Shown here in pieces: positions 34,365-46,442 of a stretch of DNA of 64,000 nucleotides; the first letter of the stretch is position 1, and every line of letters begins with the position of its first letter. The position numbers and the translations under genes were made by a program. The stretch is from Tuctoria greenei (Eukaryota > Streptophyta > Magnoliopsida > Poales > Poaceae). The DNA lies in assembly GCA_036927565.1 (NCBI GenBank), contig JAYESD010000001.1, positions 143,147,415-143,211,414 on the forward strand, written 5' to 3'. The notes beneath the pieces are model-generated. The model had not been told where the DNA came from, made no database searches, and saw nothing but the letters and a program-made list of their open reading frames with translations.

Positions 34365-36781
34365 ATGGTGAACTCCGCGGCTGGATCATTCAACGGCCAA
34401 CCTGCTGCTCAGGCTGTTGGGGGCAATCCCTCCAACAGGCAGCCACCAGCAGGAGCCTCAGCACCAGCAGGAGCCACACTCCCACCACCACCATCTTCTC
34501 TGGCAAATCGTGCTGGGCAACGTGATGGTGCGCCGGTGTCACTTACTGCGTCGGCAAGTCATGACAACCCGGAACACGCGCTCCATGTAGCGCGTGCTCT
34601 TCTCCAATGTCCACCACCTCCGGATGCATCTCGAGATGCAATGGAACAGTGGAGGGCCGATGTGGAGCATTTGGTCGCAACAGCGGCCGAACGCCTCAAC
34701 AACCAGGGTCCTCCTCCTTCCAGACGGGCCCCGTCGCAGTGGCGGACTTTGTCTGGAAGACTTGGTCCACACGTCTCCAACAACAGGAGACGATCTGCGT
34801 CACAGCAGGTTACGTCGTTGCCCTCTAGGGCACGACGCACCCATACGGTATCCAGGCTTTCGACTCATGACCTCCGGGCGGAGCTTGATCGCCGATACCG
34901 CCAACAGGATGGCCGTGTCCATATCGAGCGCGCCCGTGAAAGACGGGAAGCTCAGGACCTTTCTACTCTGGAAGGAGTAGGAGGAGGCTGTTCAGCCCTA
35001 GCCATGCACCTGCGCATGGTTAGATGGCCATAGAAGTTCCACCACACCTGCCAGAAAAATTCGATGGGACTGTCAACCCCGCTGAATTCCTTCAGATATA
35101 CTCCACTGCAATCTTGGCAGCTGGAGGAAACGAGGTTGTAATGGCCAATTACTTTCCAGTGGCCTTAACTGGGACCGCCAGGTCTTGGTTTATGAGCCTT
35201 CCACCCAACTCTATCAACAGTTGGGAGGAGTTGTGCCGTCAGTTCACTGCCAACTTCGGGAGTTCATACACCCGACCAGGCACTGAACTGGACCTTTTTG
35301 CGGTCGTGCAAAAAGGGGGAGAATCTTTGCGGTCCTTCATCCAGAGGTTCTCTTAGGTACGCAACACAATCCCTTCTATCTCAAGCGCTTCTGTCATTGT
35401 GGCATTCAGACAGGGCGTACGGGACAAGAAGATGTTGGAGAAGCTGGCGATCAAAGAGATCACCAGCGTCACGGAACTCTTCAGCTTGGCAGACAAATGT
35501 GCCAGAGCTGCGGAGGGTCGTGAAATGCACTCCAAACCAGCCTCGGAGGATCACAAGAAATCCTCCAAAGAAGAAGCCGCTACCTCCGGGGGTGGCAAGA
35601 AGAAAAAGAAGACCAACGGCAAGAAGAAGCCGTCGGCCGGCACATCCAACGTTGCAGCTGCTGCAACTCCGGGTGGCTGGGGGCCACGCCCCGAGAAGCG
35701 ACCTCGACCGTCTTCCGAAGACGGTGGCAAACCCAAAGTGTGGTGTCCCATTCATAAAACGGGCAGCCACGGTTTGGAAGACTGTCGGGAGGTCCAAAAC
35801 CTTGCCGAGCGCTACAGCAAGCGCCGGGAAGGGTCCCCTTTCCGACAGAGGGAAGGAAAACAGAAGGTCGACGAAGCTCTGGCGAAAGAGGAGTTAGGGT
35901 TTCAGGATCCCAAAAAGGTCCTGAAGGCCGTCTACACCTCCGTCGACGATGACTCTGACGTCTCTGACAACGAGCGTCGGAAGACCATGAACACCATTTT
36001 TGGTGGATCATGGGACATCACCTCCCGTCGCGTCATCAAGACTATGCGGCGGGATATGTCCGCTGTAGCTCCTACAGCTAGACCGGAGCCACATCGAAAG
36101 TGGATGGACACATCCATCACTTTTGATGCTTCGGACTGTCCTCGAAGCATGGTCAGAGCTGGACAGTTACCTTTGATGGTATCTCCCACCATCAATAACA
36201 TCCAGCTCCATCATGTTATGGTGGACGGAGGTTCGGGGCTGAACCTCATAAGCTTTGAAGCTTTTACCAAGCTTCAGCTCCGACCTTCGGATCTCCATCC
36301 CTCTCGACCTTTCTCCGGAGTAGGTCCGGGGGCCATTATCCCACTCGGAGCTATAACTCTCCCCGTTACCTTCGGGACACGGGAGAAGTATCGCATCGAG
36401 AAGTTGGTCTTCGACGTCGCTCAGATCAACTTACCATTCAACGCCATCTTGGGTAGACCTGCCCTATACAAATTTATGGCAGCTGCTCATTATGGATACC
36501 TGGTGTTGAAGATGCCAACACCAGTAGGCGTTCTCCGGATCCGCGGAGATCGCACCGCCGGAGTAACTGCTCTGGAGGAGCTCCATGCACTCACCACGGC
36601 GCAAGAGGAGGACTCCAGACAGGAGCAAGCTCCAAAACCCCCGAGCATTCGTCAACGAGGCTCAACCTCTGCACCCCGTGTGCAGCCAAGCGGCGACACC
36701 GACATTCCCGTCAAAGTCGTCCAAATTGGTTCCGATGCCGCTCAAACCACCCGTATATCAGGAGGGTTGAACGACAAATAG
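34365..36781 (+). pseudogene. gag and protease of gypsy D, broken
   Basis: ATG at 34365 opens a Pro/Ala- and Arg-rich N-terminal region (34365-35033). A frame change near 35024-35033 leads into the main frame (35024-36781) with the Gag core (HLPEKFDGTVNP, ILAAGGNE, ALTGTARSWF), a TAG at 35354-35356, a Lys-rich stretch, a CPIHKTGSHGLEDC knuckle-like motif (about 35747-35790) and the protease motif VDGGSGLN (36221-36244). It ends with TAG 36779-36781, directly followed by pol in the same frame. Both TAGs fall where CAG would be expected, consistent with C-to-T change at a methylated site. Confidence 0.87.
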
Positions 36782-39700
36782 GAACTCGCGCTCATCACTT
36801 TCCTCCGGGCTAATGTTGACGTGTTTGCCTGGCAACCGTCACAAATGCCTGGGATCCCCAGGGAAGTGGTTGAGCTCAATCTGAAGATTTACCCTGATGC
36901 TCGGCCTGTGCATCAGAAGCCTCGGAAGCAGTCCGTAGAGCGACATAACTTCATCCGACAAGAAGTGAAGAAGTTGCTCGAAGCCGGATTCATCCGAGAA
37001 GTCTTCCATCCAAAATGGCTGGCGAACCCAGTCGTTGTGCCCAAGGCCGGCGGGAAGCTTCGGATGTGCATCGACTACACCACACTGAATAAGGCATGTC
37101 CAAAAGATCCATTCCCACTACCTAGAATAGATCAGATAGTGGATTCCACCTCCGGGTGTGAGTTACTGTGTTTCCTAGACGCATATTCTGGGTATCATCA
37201 AATCAGGATGTCTAGGGAGGATGAAGAGCATACTTCATTCATCACAGTAGATGGATTGTATTGTTACACAACCATGCCATTTGGTCTCAAGAATGCAGCT
37301 TCAACTTTTGTACGAGCTATGTACAAAACTTTTGAAGAACTCATCAGAGACATAGTGGAAGTGTACGTCGATGACATCGTGGTGAAGGTCAAGAACAAGG
37401 AGTCCCTCTTGGATACCTTGCAGGCTGTCTTCGACAAGCTGCGGGCCACCCGCACGAAGCTAAACCCAGACAAGTGTATCTTCGGGGTTAGCTCCGGAAA
37501 ACTTCTTGGTCTCCTGGTAAGTCACCGGGGCATAGAGGCTAATCCGGCGGAGATAAAAGCCATTGAAGACATGCGGCCACCAACCCGCATCAAAGACGTC
37601 CAAAAGTTAACTGGATGTCTAGCGGCCCTCAGCCGGTTCATATCAAGACTGGCGGAACGGGCACTTCCCTTCTTCAAGTTGTTGAGGAAGTCCGGACCAT
37701 TCCAATGGTCCGAAGAAGCAGAGAAGGCATTCCAGGAGCTGAAACAATTCCTCACCACCCTACCAATTCTGGTAGCTCCGAACCCTGGTGAGCCTTTGTT
37801 GCTTTACATTTCAGCTACTGACGAAGTCGTCAGTATGGTTCTGGTTGGGGAGAGACCGGAACTACCCCATACTCAGGAATCCAGACCCCTTTAGGAGGAT
37901 CCGGAGGTTCCTGAAAGTGAGTCTGGGTCCCAGCTCCCAGACTCAAATTCACAAGAAGTCACTTCAGAAAACCCAGACCCCTCTGAGAGGGTCCAGGTCA
38001 TTTCTGAAGAAGCTCCGGGTTCTTCCAGCCAGGACCCGGAGGTCCCCGAAGAGAATCTGGACTCCTCCGACAGGGTCCGGATCAATGAAGAGGAAGCTCC
38101 GGACCCCTCCGGGAGGGTCCGGACCATTCAACGCCCGGTATACTTCATCAGTGAAGTATTACATGATGCCAAGACTCGATATCTAGAGGTGCATAAGCTG
38201 CTTTATGCAGTTCTTATTGCCTCCAGGAAGCTCCGACACTACTTCCAAGCTCACAAAGTCTCGGTGGTAACCTCCTATCCACTTCGAGCGATCTTGCATA
38301 ATCCCAATTCAACTGGGAATATTGCAAAGTGGGCAGCGGAATTGGCTGAATTCGATCTCGAATTCATTCCGAGGCAAGCAATCAAGAGTCAAGCATTGGC
38401 AGATTTCGTGGCAGAATGGACTCCCTCTCCATCAAACCCTGGGGGGGCCAGCGAGCAGAAGACGGAGCATCAAGCTCCAACCTTCACCGAGCCTCACTGG
38501 ACCCTCTACTTCGATGGCTCCATGCAGAAGCAAGGGGCCGGAGCTGGAATCCTTCTCCTTGCACCGACTCGGGAGAAGGTAAAATACATGGTACACCTTG
38601 ACTTCAAGGCGACCAACAACATGGCGGAGTATGAAGCACTCATCTATGGACTAAAGGTGGCACTATCATACGGTGTCAAGCAACTGTTGGTCAAAGGAGA
38701 TTCACAGCTCATCATCAAACAGGTGAAGGGTGAATGCTCCTGCAATAATCTCCAGCTAGCTGCTTACCTCCTTGAAGTCCAGAGGCTTCAGAAGGACTTT
38801 GAAGTCCTAGACCTCCACCATGTTCAGCGTGCCCACAACGCTGAAGCCGACGAACTCTCGACGAAAGCGTCAACCGGAGCTCCAGCTCCTGAAGGAACTT
38901 TTGTCCGGAGATTGTCGAAACCCACAGTTCAGCCTGCCGAACTGAACGAAGGGGGCGAGATCAGCATCCCGAAGCTGACGGTCCCGATGGCCCTGTTACC
39001 ATGGCAGCCATCAAGGGTCGTAGGTGTTGCCGGAAGCTCCGAGCAACCCAGCACGCAAGACTCAAATGCTCAAGTCAGTTCCGATGCATGGATCTCGGAG
39101 ATCCGAAACTACTTGAAAGACAACATCCTTCCTGACGATGATGTATCCGCTGACCGGGTAGTCAGATTGGCTAAAAGATACACGCTGGTAGAAGGGGATC
39201 TCTACCGGCGCGGTGCCAACGGCATCCTAATGCGGTGCATCACAAGGGAAGAAGGCTGCGAGCTCCTCGTAGAAATCCATGGAGGCGAGTGCGGGAACCA
39301 CGCATCTTCCCGCACGCTGGTCGGAAAAGCCTTTCGGTATGGCTTCTACTGGCCTACAGCGCTCCAGGATGCCACTGAGCTGGTGAAGAAATGCAAAGCA
39401 TGCCAATTTCATGCAAAGCAAATTCATACACCCGCTCAGCCCTTACAAATGATACCTCCTACATGGCCCTTCGCTGTGTGGGGGATGGACATCTTGGGAC
39501 CCTTCCCAAGAGCCGTCGGAGGTTACAAGTTCCTGTACGTCGCCATTGACAAGTTCACCAAGTGGCCGGAAGCAACTCCAGTTGTGACGATCAACAAGCA
39601 ATCTGCTATCAACTTTCTGCAATCCATTGTAAGCAGATTCGGAGTCCCAAACAAGATCATCACTGATAATGGGACTCAATTCACAAGCTCCGCATTCCAA

Positions 39701-40324
39701 GGATATTGCGAAGACCTCGGCATACAAGTTTGCTACGCCTCCGTAGCTCATCCAGCCAGCAATGGCCAAGCCGAAAGAGCAAATGCAGAAATGCTTAAAG
39801 GACTCAAAACGCGCACCTATGAGCGCTTGAAAAAGCACGGAGCCAACTGGATCGAAGAGCTTCCGCCCACTCTATGGGCCAACAGGACTTCTCCAAACCG
39901 GTCAACCGGAGAAACACCCTTCTTTCTGGTGTACGGAGCTGAAGCAATCCTTCCTCCGGAAATCACCTTGGGTTCGCTCCGGGTCCGGACCTTCGACGAA
40001 GCCGCGCAGGACCAGCTCCGGCGTGAAGACCTAGACCTCCTCGAGGAGGGAAGGTGCCAAGCAGCTGTTCGGAATGCCCGATATCGCCAAGCTCTACGGC
40101 GTTATCACCAGCGGCATGTACACAACCGACAGCTCGAGGAAGGCGATCTGGTGCTACGGAGAATACTATCTAGAGAAGGGTTAAACAAACTCTCCCCCGG
40201 CTGGGAGGGGCCCTTTCGAGTGATCAAAGTATCCCGTCCCGGAAGCATTCGCTTGGCTACCGAGGATGGGACACCTCTCCCAAATCCTTGGAACATCGAG
40301 CACCTCCGTAAGTTCTACACTTAA
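36782..40324 (+). pseudogene. pol of gypsy D (RT, two RNase H regions, integrase), one amber
   Basis: Continues the gag-protease frame. RT has RMCIDYTTLNKACPKDPFPLP, MPFGLKNA and active site YVDD (37364-37375). A TAG at 37892-37894 is the only internal stop. It is followed in frame by an acidic Pro/Ser/Glu linker (37895-38120) before the RNase H region RPVYFISEVLHDAKTRY. A second RNase H domain (LYFDGSMQKQGAGAGI, NNMAEYEALIYGL, KGDSQLI; 38500-38870) is typical of the Tat lineage. Integrase has an HHCC region (IHGGECGNH to CKACQ), catalytic motifs GMDILGPF, TDNGTQF and NGQAERAN, and a C-terminal basic tail ending EHLRKFYT before TAA 40322-40324. All catalytic motifs inspected are intact. Confidence 0.92.
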
Positions 40325-41607
40325 TACCACGGAGGTGAGTCTTGAGTAACTTGAGATGTATGTTATAGAGTCATTGTGCAGAGTCGGGTAGTTCCTCCGG
40401 GAGAGCAGCCGGACCTTTCCCGAAAGGTCTGCAAAGCTAATGCAGCACTTGTCACAGTCTCCGGACTAAAAGTGTGGCTAACTACCCTGGGTCAAACGAG
40501 AAACCAAACACACTTAGCCTGGTTCCGTACCCTAAGAGTGTACTTGTTTCCCCTGTACCCCGGACCTATAATGAAAGACATCTTCATGTGAAATAGACTC
40601 CACGTGCATTCATTTTGTGCAGGCTCGATATTTTTATTTTTCTCTTTCTTGTCTATAACAGAGACGTGCAATTCTTAAGAAATTTTAGTTTGACCGGTTT
40701 ATATACGATTCGAGTTGCATTGTCAGATCTTTTGGATTTAAATATCGTTTGTGGCCAACTCGCCTGAAAGCCGCCAAGCCAATCTAGGGCCGGAGTGCGC
40801 TATCGACTTAGCCTGGTCAAGCACCCTAAGTACGCCACTCTACCTACACCTCGGCAGGCCGAAGTAAGGCGGTTCCATGGACAATTGGATCTAAGAGAAA
40901 AGACAACGCATCCGGTTGTATTTAAAATCGCGTTCAACTTAAAATTTTCTTGAGAATCGTAAGCCGCGACGAAATTATAGACAAGGAACGAATTTTACCA
41001 TTTTTCTTGGCTTAAGTGTGCAGGAAAAATAAACTCTACGTTGATGGAGAAAAGCCGGAGCTAACCAAGCTCTGACTCCCTTAAGGGGGCCAACCGTTGA
41101 CGATGAGTAAAAGATGGTGAGAAGATCCCGTAAATGGAGTCTGTTGCCAACAAACTAAGTGTTGGCAAAGGTCACTGCCGGAGCTACTAAGCTCCGACAC
41201 CTCGGAGGACTAACTATCGACGCTCTACGTGTTGATAGAGGCTATTGCCGGAGCTACCAAGCTCCAGCGATGGACAATGCCGGAGCTTCTAAGTTCCGAC
41301 AACCTCAGGGGACCTTCACTATCGAAGACTTCGGACCTAAATTCTACAAGTTCGGAGCAAATTCGTCTTCAACAAAACTCAATATCCTTTTAGTACATGT
41401 TCACAATCAAATTGTGTACATCTACCAGGGGGGCAAGTGAAGATAAAGATGTTGAAGACAAAAAAATGAAATTCGCAAAAATTTGTGAAATTTGCAAAAA
41501 TTTGGGGATTTCATTCGTCTGGAAACAGGAAATTACATCTGGAGACAAGGGATTACAAAATTGAGGAAGAAGAAGAGAAAATACAAGTGAGAGCTAAAGA
41601 GATGGTC
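40325..41607. other. Spacer of gypsy D between pol and antisense gene
   Basis: Non-coding. At 41040-41330 are at least three degenerate repeats built on an inverted motif, GGAGCTACTAAGCTCC or GGAGCTACCAAGCTCC, separated by related sequence. The rest (40325-41040) shows no coding or repeat signal that I recognise. It is also the 3' flank of the antisense gene, whose stop is at 41608. Confidence 0.6.
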
Positions 41608-44600
41608 CTAGACCCTATGGAAGAACTCGGCGACCTTCTGGGCGACCTCCGACATGCTGGCTCGGGTAGCTTCGCCTTCTCCTTCGACGGGGCCTTCAAG
41701 CACCGGGTCCAGAGGAAATTGAGGGTTCCGGCTGGTGTAGCACGTCAGCACATATTCTGTGACGTTCCTCGCCAGGGATTGCCCCTCGACCTCCAGTTGG
41801 TCCGCGATGACGTCGCCCACCTTGGAGAGCTTGCTACCTGCTGCGCTCAATGCCTGCAGCGCAAGGTCCAGCTCCGGCTCCGGATCATCCGGGCGCACGG
41901 GGCTGAAACCCATCGGAGTCAGCGCATCATTGGCCTTGCCCAGGAACTCCCAAATCTGCAGGGAGTCCGCCGTCCTCAGGCTCTTCACCTCTTCCAGGGA
42001 TCTCTTGGCCGCCGTCAGTTCGGAATTCTCACGGGCGAGGCGCTCAACTTCTTTGGCGTTTTGCTGAATCTTTGCAGCAACCCGCCTCTCAAGTCTTCCG
42101 AGCTCCTCCTCCCGGAGGTGGATCTTGTTCCGACGATCGACCAGGGCCTTCTCCCTAGCCTCCACTTTCTTCTCCCGGGCGACAAGGGCACACTCGTATT
42201 TGTAGAGTTCCTGCCCCCGCACCCAGGTCTTCTCCTCTTCCTCGAGGCAGCGCTCTTCCAACTTCTTAGTGCGCTCCTCGAGGCCCTTGTCAGCCAGAGC
42301 TACTTTCTCGGTGAGCTCCTATTCCCTCCTCAGGACGTCATCCCGCAGCTCCAGGAGTTTTTGCTCTTCGTCCTCGAGCCGTCTCTCCCTCCCTTCGAGT
42401 GCCTCTCGGCGCTTGATGAGGGCGGTGTTGATGGCCTCAAGTTGTTCGTACCGAGCATTGGCCGCGTCGTTGGCAGCCTTAGCCTGATCGTGGATCTCCC
42501 GGGATTGAGCGTCGAGGGCATGAGTCATGCTCTCCCTGTCATCCAGCAGCTTGCCCCAGTACTCCAGGCGGATCTTCTCCCGCTTGATCCACTCCTTGTC
42601 GTCCGCTAGCCTCGACTGCGCCAGCTTAGTCTCGAAGTGGAGCCGATTACGCCACCGCCTAAGGGTTTGGCGCTCCTCTTCAAGAGCCTTGCTGTCGTGG
42701 AAGAAGGCCAGTTGGACCTGACGTAGACTGGAGCAGGCGTTGTCGATAGACATCGACAGCGGGATGGGCTCCGGACCTGCTGGGGTCTCCTCCGCTGGTT
42801 CCAGCGGGTCTTCACATACAAAAATTGGGTCCCACTCTACGAGAGCGGAACCCTGAGCTTCCAAGGCACTAGGGTCGTCCTCCGGGATGACCTCAGTCGC
42901 CATCGAAGAAGGCCCCGCCGCCAAGTCTTCATTCGCCCCCTCGGGCAGGGGGCCAGCGACTTCGCTTGGGCACTCCGGCTCGGCCGCAGGTACCATCGAC
43001 GTCGTCGCCTCCGGAGCAGGAGCTACTACTGGCTCCGGCCGGGACACCTCTTCCGAGGGGGGCTCGAGCTCCCTCGCCTCTTCAATCGCCGGCTCTGTGA
43101 CCGGCGCTCCAACAATAACCGGCTCAACGACCGGTGCTTCGGAGGTAACCAGCTCAACTGCCGGAACTACCTCGACTTCTGGCTCGCATGCCGGAGCTTC
43201 AGTCACCTCCGGCTCAATCGTCGGGGCTTCGACAAGTTCCGGCTCCGAGGCCGAGACTACTACTTCTTCCGGCTCTACAGCCAGAGCTTCCACTACTGCA
43301 GCACCAAGACCCGGAGCTTCAACCTCCGAGACAAGTGCCGCTGGTGTGTCTTCACTCCCGTGGTCCAGCGCTACCACAGGAAATTCTGGGGACGAGTCGA
43401 GGTTCATGACCACGACAGCCGGCGCCGGAGCTGTAGCAGCCTCAGCCACCACCTGGGGCGGCACTGGGAAAGGAGCAGAAGCTCCCATGGCCTCAGACAT
43501 CGTGGCCGAGGGTGGAGCTTCACTCCCCTTCTTGGGGACGCTGCAGAGGATGGATAAAGAAAATTAACAAACAATTGCTACAATTAAAAAGTTAACCAAG
43601 GTAAAGATCAAAAATTACCTTGAAAGGCTTCCGCACCAGCTTGCGCGGAACCTTTTTCCCGGACGTTCCGGGCTAGCCATGGTCGGCGTAGGAGCTCCGG
43701 GAGGCCCCCCAGAAATTGTCGCAGCCACGGGCGTTTCCCGGGTCGAGGCTCTCCTCGATCGGGAGGAACCCCTGGACCTGGAGGCTCCCACCGCCCCAGG
43801 TGCCGGATTCGTGCACCCGGAGCTAGCACCCCAGGAGGGCTCCACCACGGGGACAGACGCGCTCCGGGAGGATCCCACTGCAGGAACAGTATCGTTCCGG
43901 GAGGACCCCACTACGGGGACAGTCGCCACGGCGGCAGAAGATCTTCCCCCCTGGGGAGAAGGAACCGAGGCAGAAGTAGCGGGTCTGACGGACCTTCCGT
44001 CGGCATGTCGCAGCTTCCTCTTCCGACTCTCCGGCTCCTCCGCCAGCTCCTTGCCCTTGCCGATGACCTCGACCCTTGGCTGTGGAGCAGGGACCGAGCC
44101 GTCTTCGGGCACCCCGGGGATTGCCACCCAGGTGGTTGGTCTTCTCTCGACGACACCAAGGTCGTCAAGTGCAGGCATCGTCCGCCGGAGCTCCCTGCTG
44201 AACTCCACTTCCATGTTCAGGGGGAGAAAGGCCGACGGTGGAGTCAAGTCATCACTGTCGACGTCGATGCCGTGCTGGAATTTCTTGAGGTGAAACTCCA
44301 AGGTCTTCCCCACCATGATGGACTTCAACCCGGTCTCAACCCGGTCCTCGTCCATCACGCTGTTGAGGGCCCAGGCGAGCTTCTCCCTCCTCTTCAGCGG
44401 CGCCCACCTGTTGGTCAGGAAGTTGCAGAACACCGCCTGGGGAGTCAATCCTCCCTCCACGCATCGGCGGATCCTGGTCAAGACAGGGTCGAAAGCTTCC
44501 GCCAGCACCGGAACTTCACTCCATATCGACGTGTCGATGCCGGGCAGACCGTCTGGCAGCTCCAACCGCTCATGCTCCTCCAGCCTGACGACTATCCAAT

Positions 44601-45068
44601 CTTTATTCCAGTCATCCCACTTCCCGGAAGGGAATGATCGGAGGTACTTGAATGGGCACTTCTTGCGCTTCACGAAGTAGTAGAAGCCAAGGTACTCATT
44701 GCTCCGGCTGCTGGTGTGAACGGTGAAGAAGGTTCGGAAGAGCTCGACGCAGGGGGGATGCCCACCCACATCTCGCAGAAGTGGACAAAGATGGACACGA
44801 GGAGAATGGAGTGAGGGCCAAGGTGGTATAGCTGCAGACCATAGAAGTCTAGCAGCATCAAGAAGAAAGAAGAAAAAGGTGGGATCAGCCCCACCATGGC
44901 GTACGAAGAAAAGTACACCATCTCGCCAGCGCGCTCCTTCTCAAAGGGGAGCTCTCCGCCGGCACGGACCAAGCGGTTGAAGAAGTCCGAGGACCACCCC
45001 ATGAGGGCCCGGACCTTCTTCAAATCGTTGTCGGACTTCAGGCGACTCTCACGCAGACCCAACTCCAT
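41608..45068 (-). pseudogene. Antisense spliced gene of gypsy D (plant 'putative gypsy type transposon' family)
   Basis: Opposite to gag-pol. Start chosen at the Met beginning MELGLRESRLKSDND (45066-45068), aligning with the start in element E. The conserved N-terminal domain (MGWSSDFFN, FEKERAGE, YFSSYAMVGLIPP) shifts frame at about 44755 by a one-base loss relative to E and continues as ELFRTFFTVHT and YLGFYYFVKRKKC to 43619. A 78-bp intron (43541-43618; GTAATT donor, CTGCAG acceptor) joins AG to CGTCCC in frame. Exon 2 has acidic Pro/Glu/Ala repeats, then a coiled coil of Glu/Arg-rich heptads; a TAG near 42319 interrupts it before the last segment ends at 41608. Antisense genes are known in Tat elements such as maize Grande. 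Function unknown. Confidence 0.8.
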
Positions 45069-45600
45069 CGCGGCACAGCTAGGCAAGAGAAGAGGAGCAA
45101 AGTACGAGTCGGGAGTTTGAGCGCAAGATCAGATGAGATGCGTAAAGAACTCCCGAGGGTGCGCGCTTTCCTTCTTAAGTAAGCCCTCGCAACGCTTGGA
45201 TGGAAACCGCAGGGAAATCGAAGATACTACTCAAGAATTCAACCCAGCCGATGACAAGAGGGCCCGGGACCACCCCGACGATCAAGTCGAGGCTCTAACC
45301 CAGGCGAACGGTTGTCATCACGAGGCGGGAAACCCAAAGGCGGCGGCCTGACAGGGCGTGCGGAACCAATACGGTTTTCGTATCGGGAACCGGCGACCTT
45401 CACTTGCGTGAGATCCGCACGTCAAAGATTTCATCTGCCGCCTGAGGTACGCCACGCGGCGGGATCTAACTGTAAAACCCTGCCAACGGCACCTCCGAAG
45501 ATCCTTGAAGACCCAGTTCAAGAGTCGCAAGGATGGACCCACCTCCGACGGAACGACTTCACCCCAGTGACCTTCCTCGGAGGTAGGTCCAGGGGGCCAC
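45069..45600. other. Antisense-gene leader and polypurine tract of gypsy D
   Basis: Upstream region of the antisense gene, so it must hold that gene's promoter if it is transcribed; I see no clear minus-strand TATA box. The last bases (about 45581-45600, GAGGTAGGTCCAGGGGGCCAC region) are purine-rich and prime plus-strand synthesis next to the 3' LTR. Confidence 0.55.
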
Positions 45601-46437
45601 TGTCGGTACCCTAGAAACCGTACACCCCCTGAGGTTACAAAGATCTCGAAGGAAGGCCATCTACTTGGTTTGAAGATCCACGGAGGTCCACTTGTCAGAC
45701 ATGACCGGACCTGCTTCTCCAACATGGTTAATCCCTGGGTCGCCACGTGTACGACTAACCCGGAGCTACCGCCCACAAGGGGGAAGCTCCGGGCCACGTA
45801 CCGAAACGGCACCTCCGGACTTAACCCCAGACCGAGAGAAGCTCCGGACCTGACACGTGTCTAATAGCCCCGGAGCTACCTGCTTCCCTCAGTAAGCTCC
45901 GGAGCTGCCACGTGTCAAATCGTCGGACCTGCCAGCCTCTAACCTCCGGAAGACTTTGTAATGGCTCCGGATCTTCAAAGGAGAGCCAAGGACTTCAAGA
46001 CCCGATTAAATGTCATTAATGCCATATTAATGACACTTAAACGGACGATCTTAACACCTATAACGGCGCTGTCGGAGCCCATTATAGGATCATTAACAAC
46101 AATTAATCATGTATCAATACTAGTAACCGCCGGGGCCACATGTCGGGCCAGGCTAGCTTGTAACGGTCTGTCCTTGTACTATAAAAGGACAGGCCGACGA
46201 TACACTCAAGAGACGTTCACGGACGTGGACAAGCAATCATACGTGACAAGCTAATACAACACCAACACACCCGTGGAGTAGGGTATTACGCTCAGGCGGC
46301 CCGAACCACGTAAATCCTTGTGTCTCCTGTGTTAAACTGCAATTCACCTTCTTGAGTCTCCGCGCGCCCACACCGAACCACAAACTCCTTCAACACTTTA
46401 GCAGTGTCAGGAGATCTGCCGACTCCAACAGTCGACA
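45601..46437 (+). repeat. 3' LTR of gypsy D (837 bp)
   Basis: Same length and ends as the 5' LTR, differing at 11 positions by eye. TATAAAAG is intact (46180-46187). Followed by the duplicated CAAGT. Confidence 0.95.
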
Positions 46438-46442
46438 CAAGT

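Larger units (their letters stand above)
33490..46437 (+). mobile_element. Ty3/gypsy element D (Tat/Retand-like), nested in the LTR of copia C
   Basis: A 12,948-bp element with two 837-bp LTRs and a perfect CAAGT duplication (33485-33489, 46438-46442); it is the youngest insertion here. Order: PBS, gag, protease, RT, RNase H, an additional RNase H domain of the type seen in Tat elements, integrase, a 1.3-kb spacer, an antisense spliced gene and a polypurine tract. The LTRs differ at 11 positions by eye (ten transitions, one transversion), about 1.3%. With the grass rate of about 1.3e-8 per site per year commonly used for LTRs this is near 0.5 million years. One frameshift and three TAG codons interrupt gag-pol. 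Confidence 0.95.

Noticed and set aside
37788..38186. A separate gene in the RT-RNase H region of gypsy D
   Set aside because: It is an out-of-frame shadow; the true frame reads through as pol with one TAG.
42887..43567. Long plus-strand open frames through 41485-44680
   Set aside because: They are mirror frames of the GC-rich antisense gene; composition and the minus-strand domain matches explain them.
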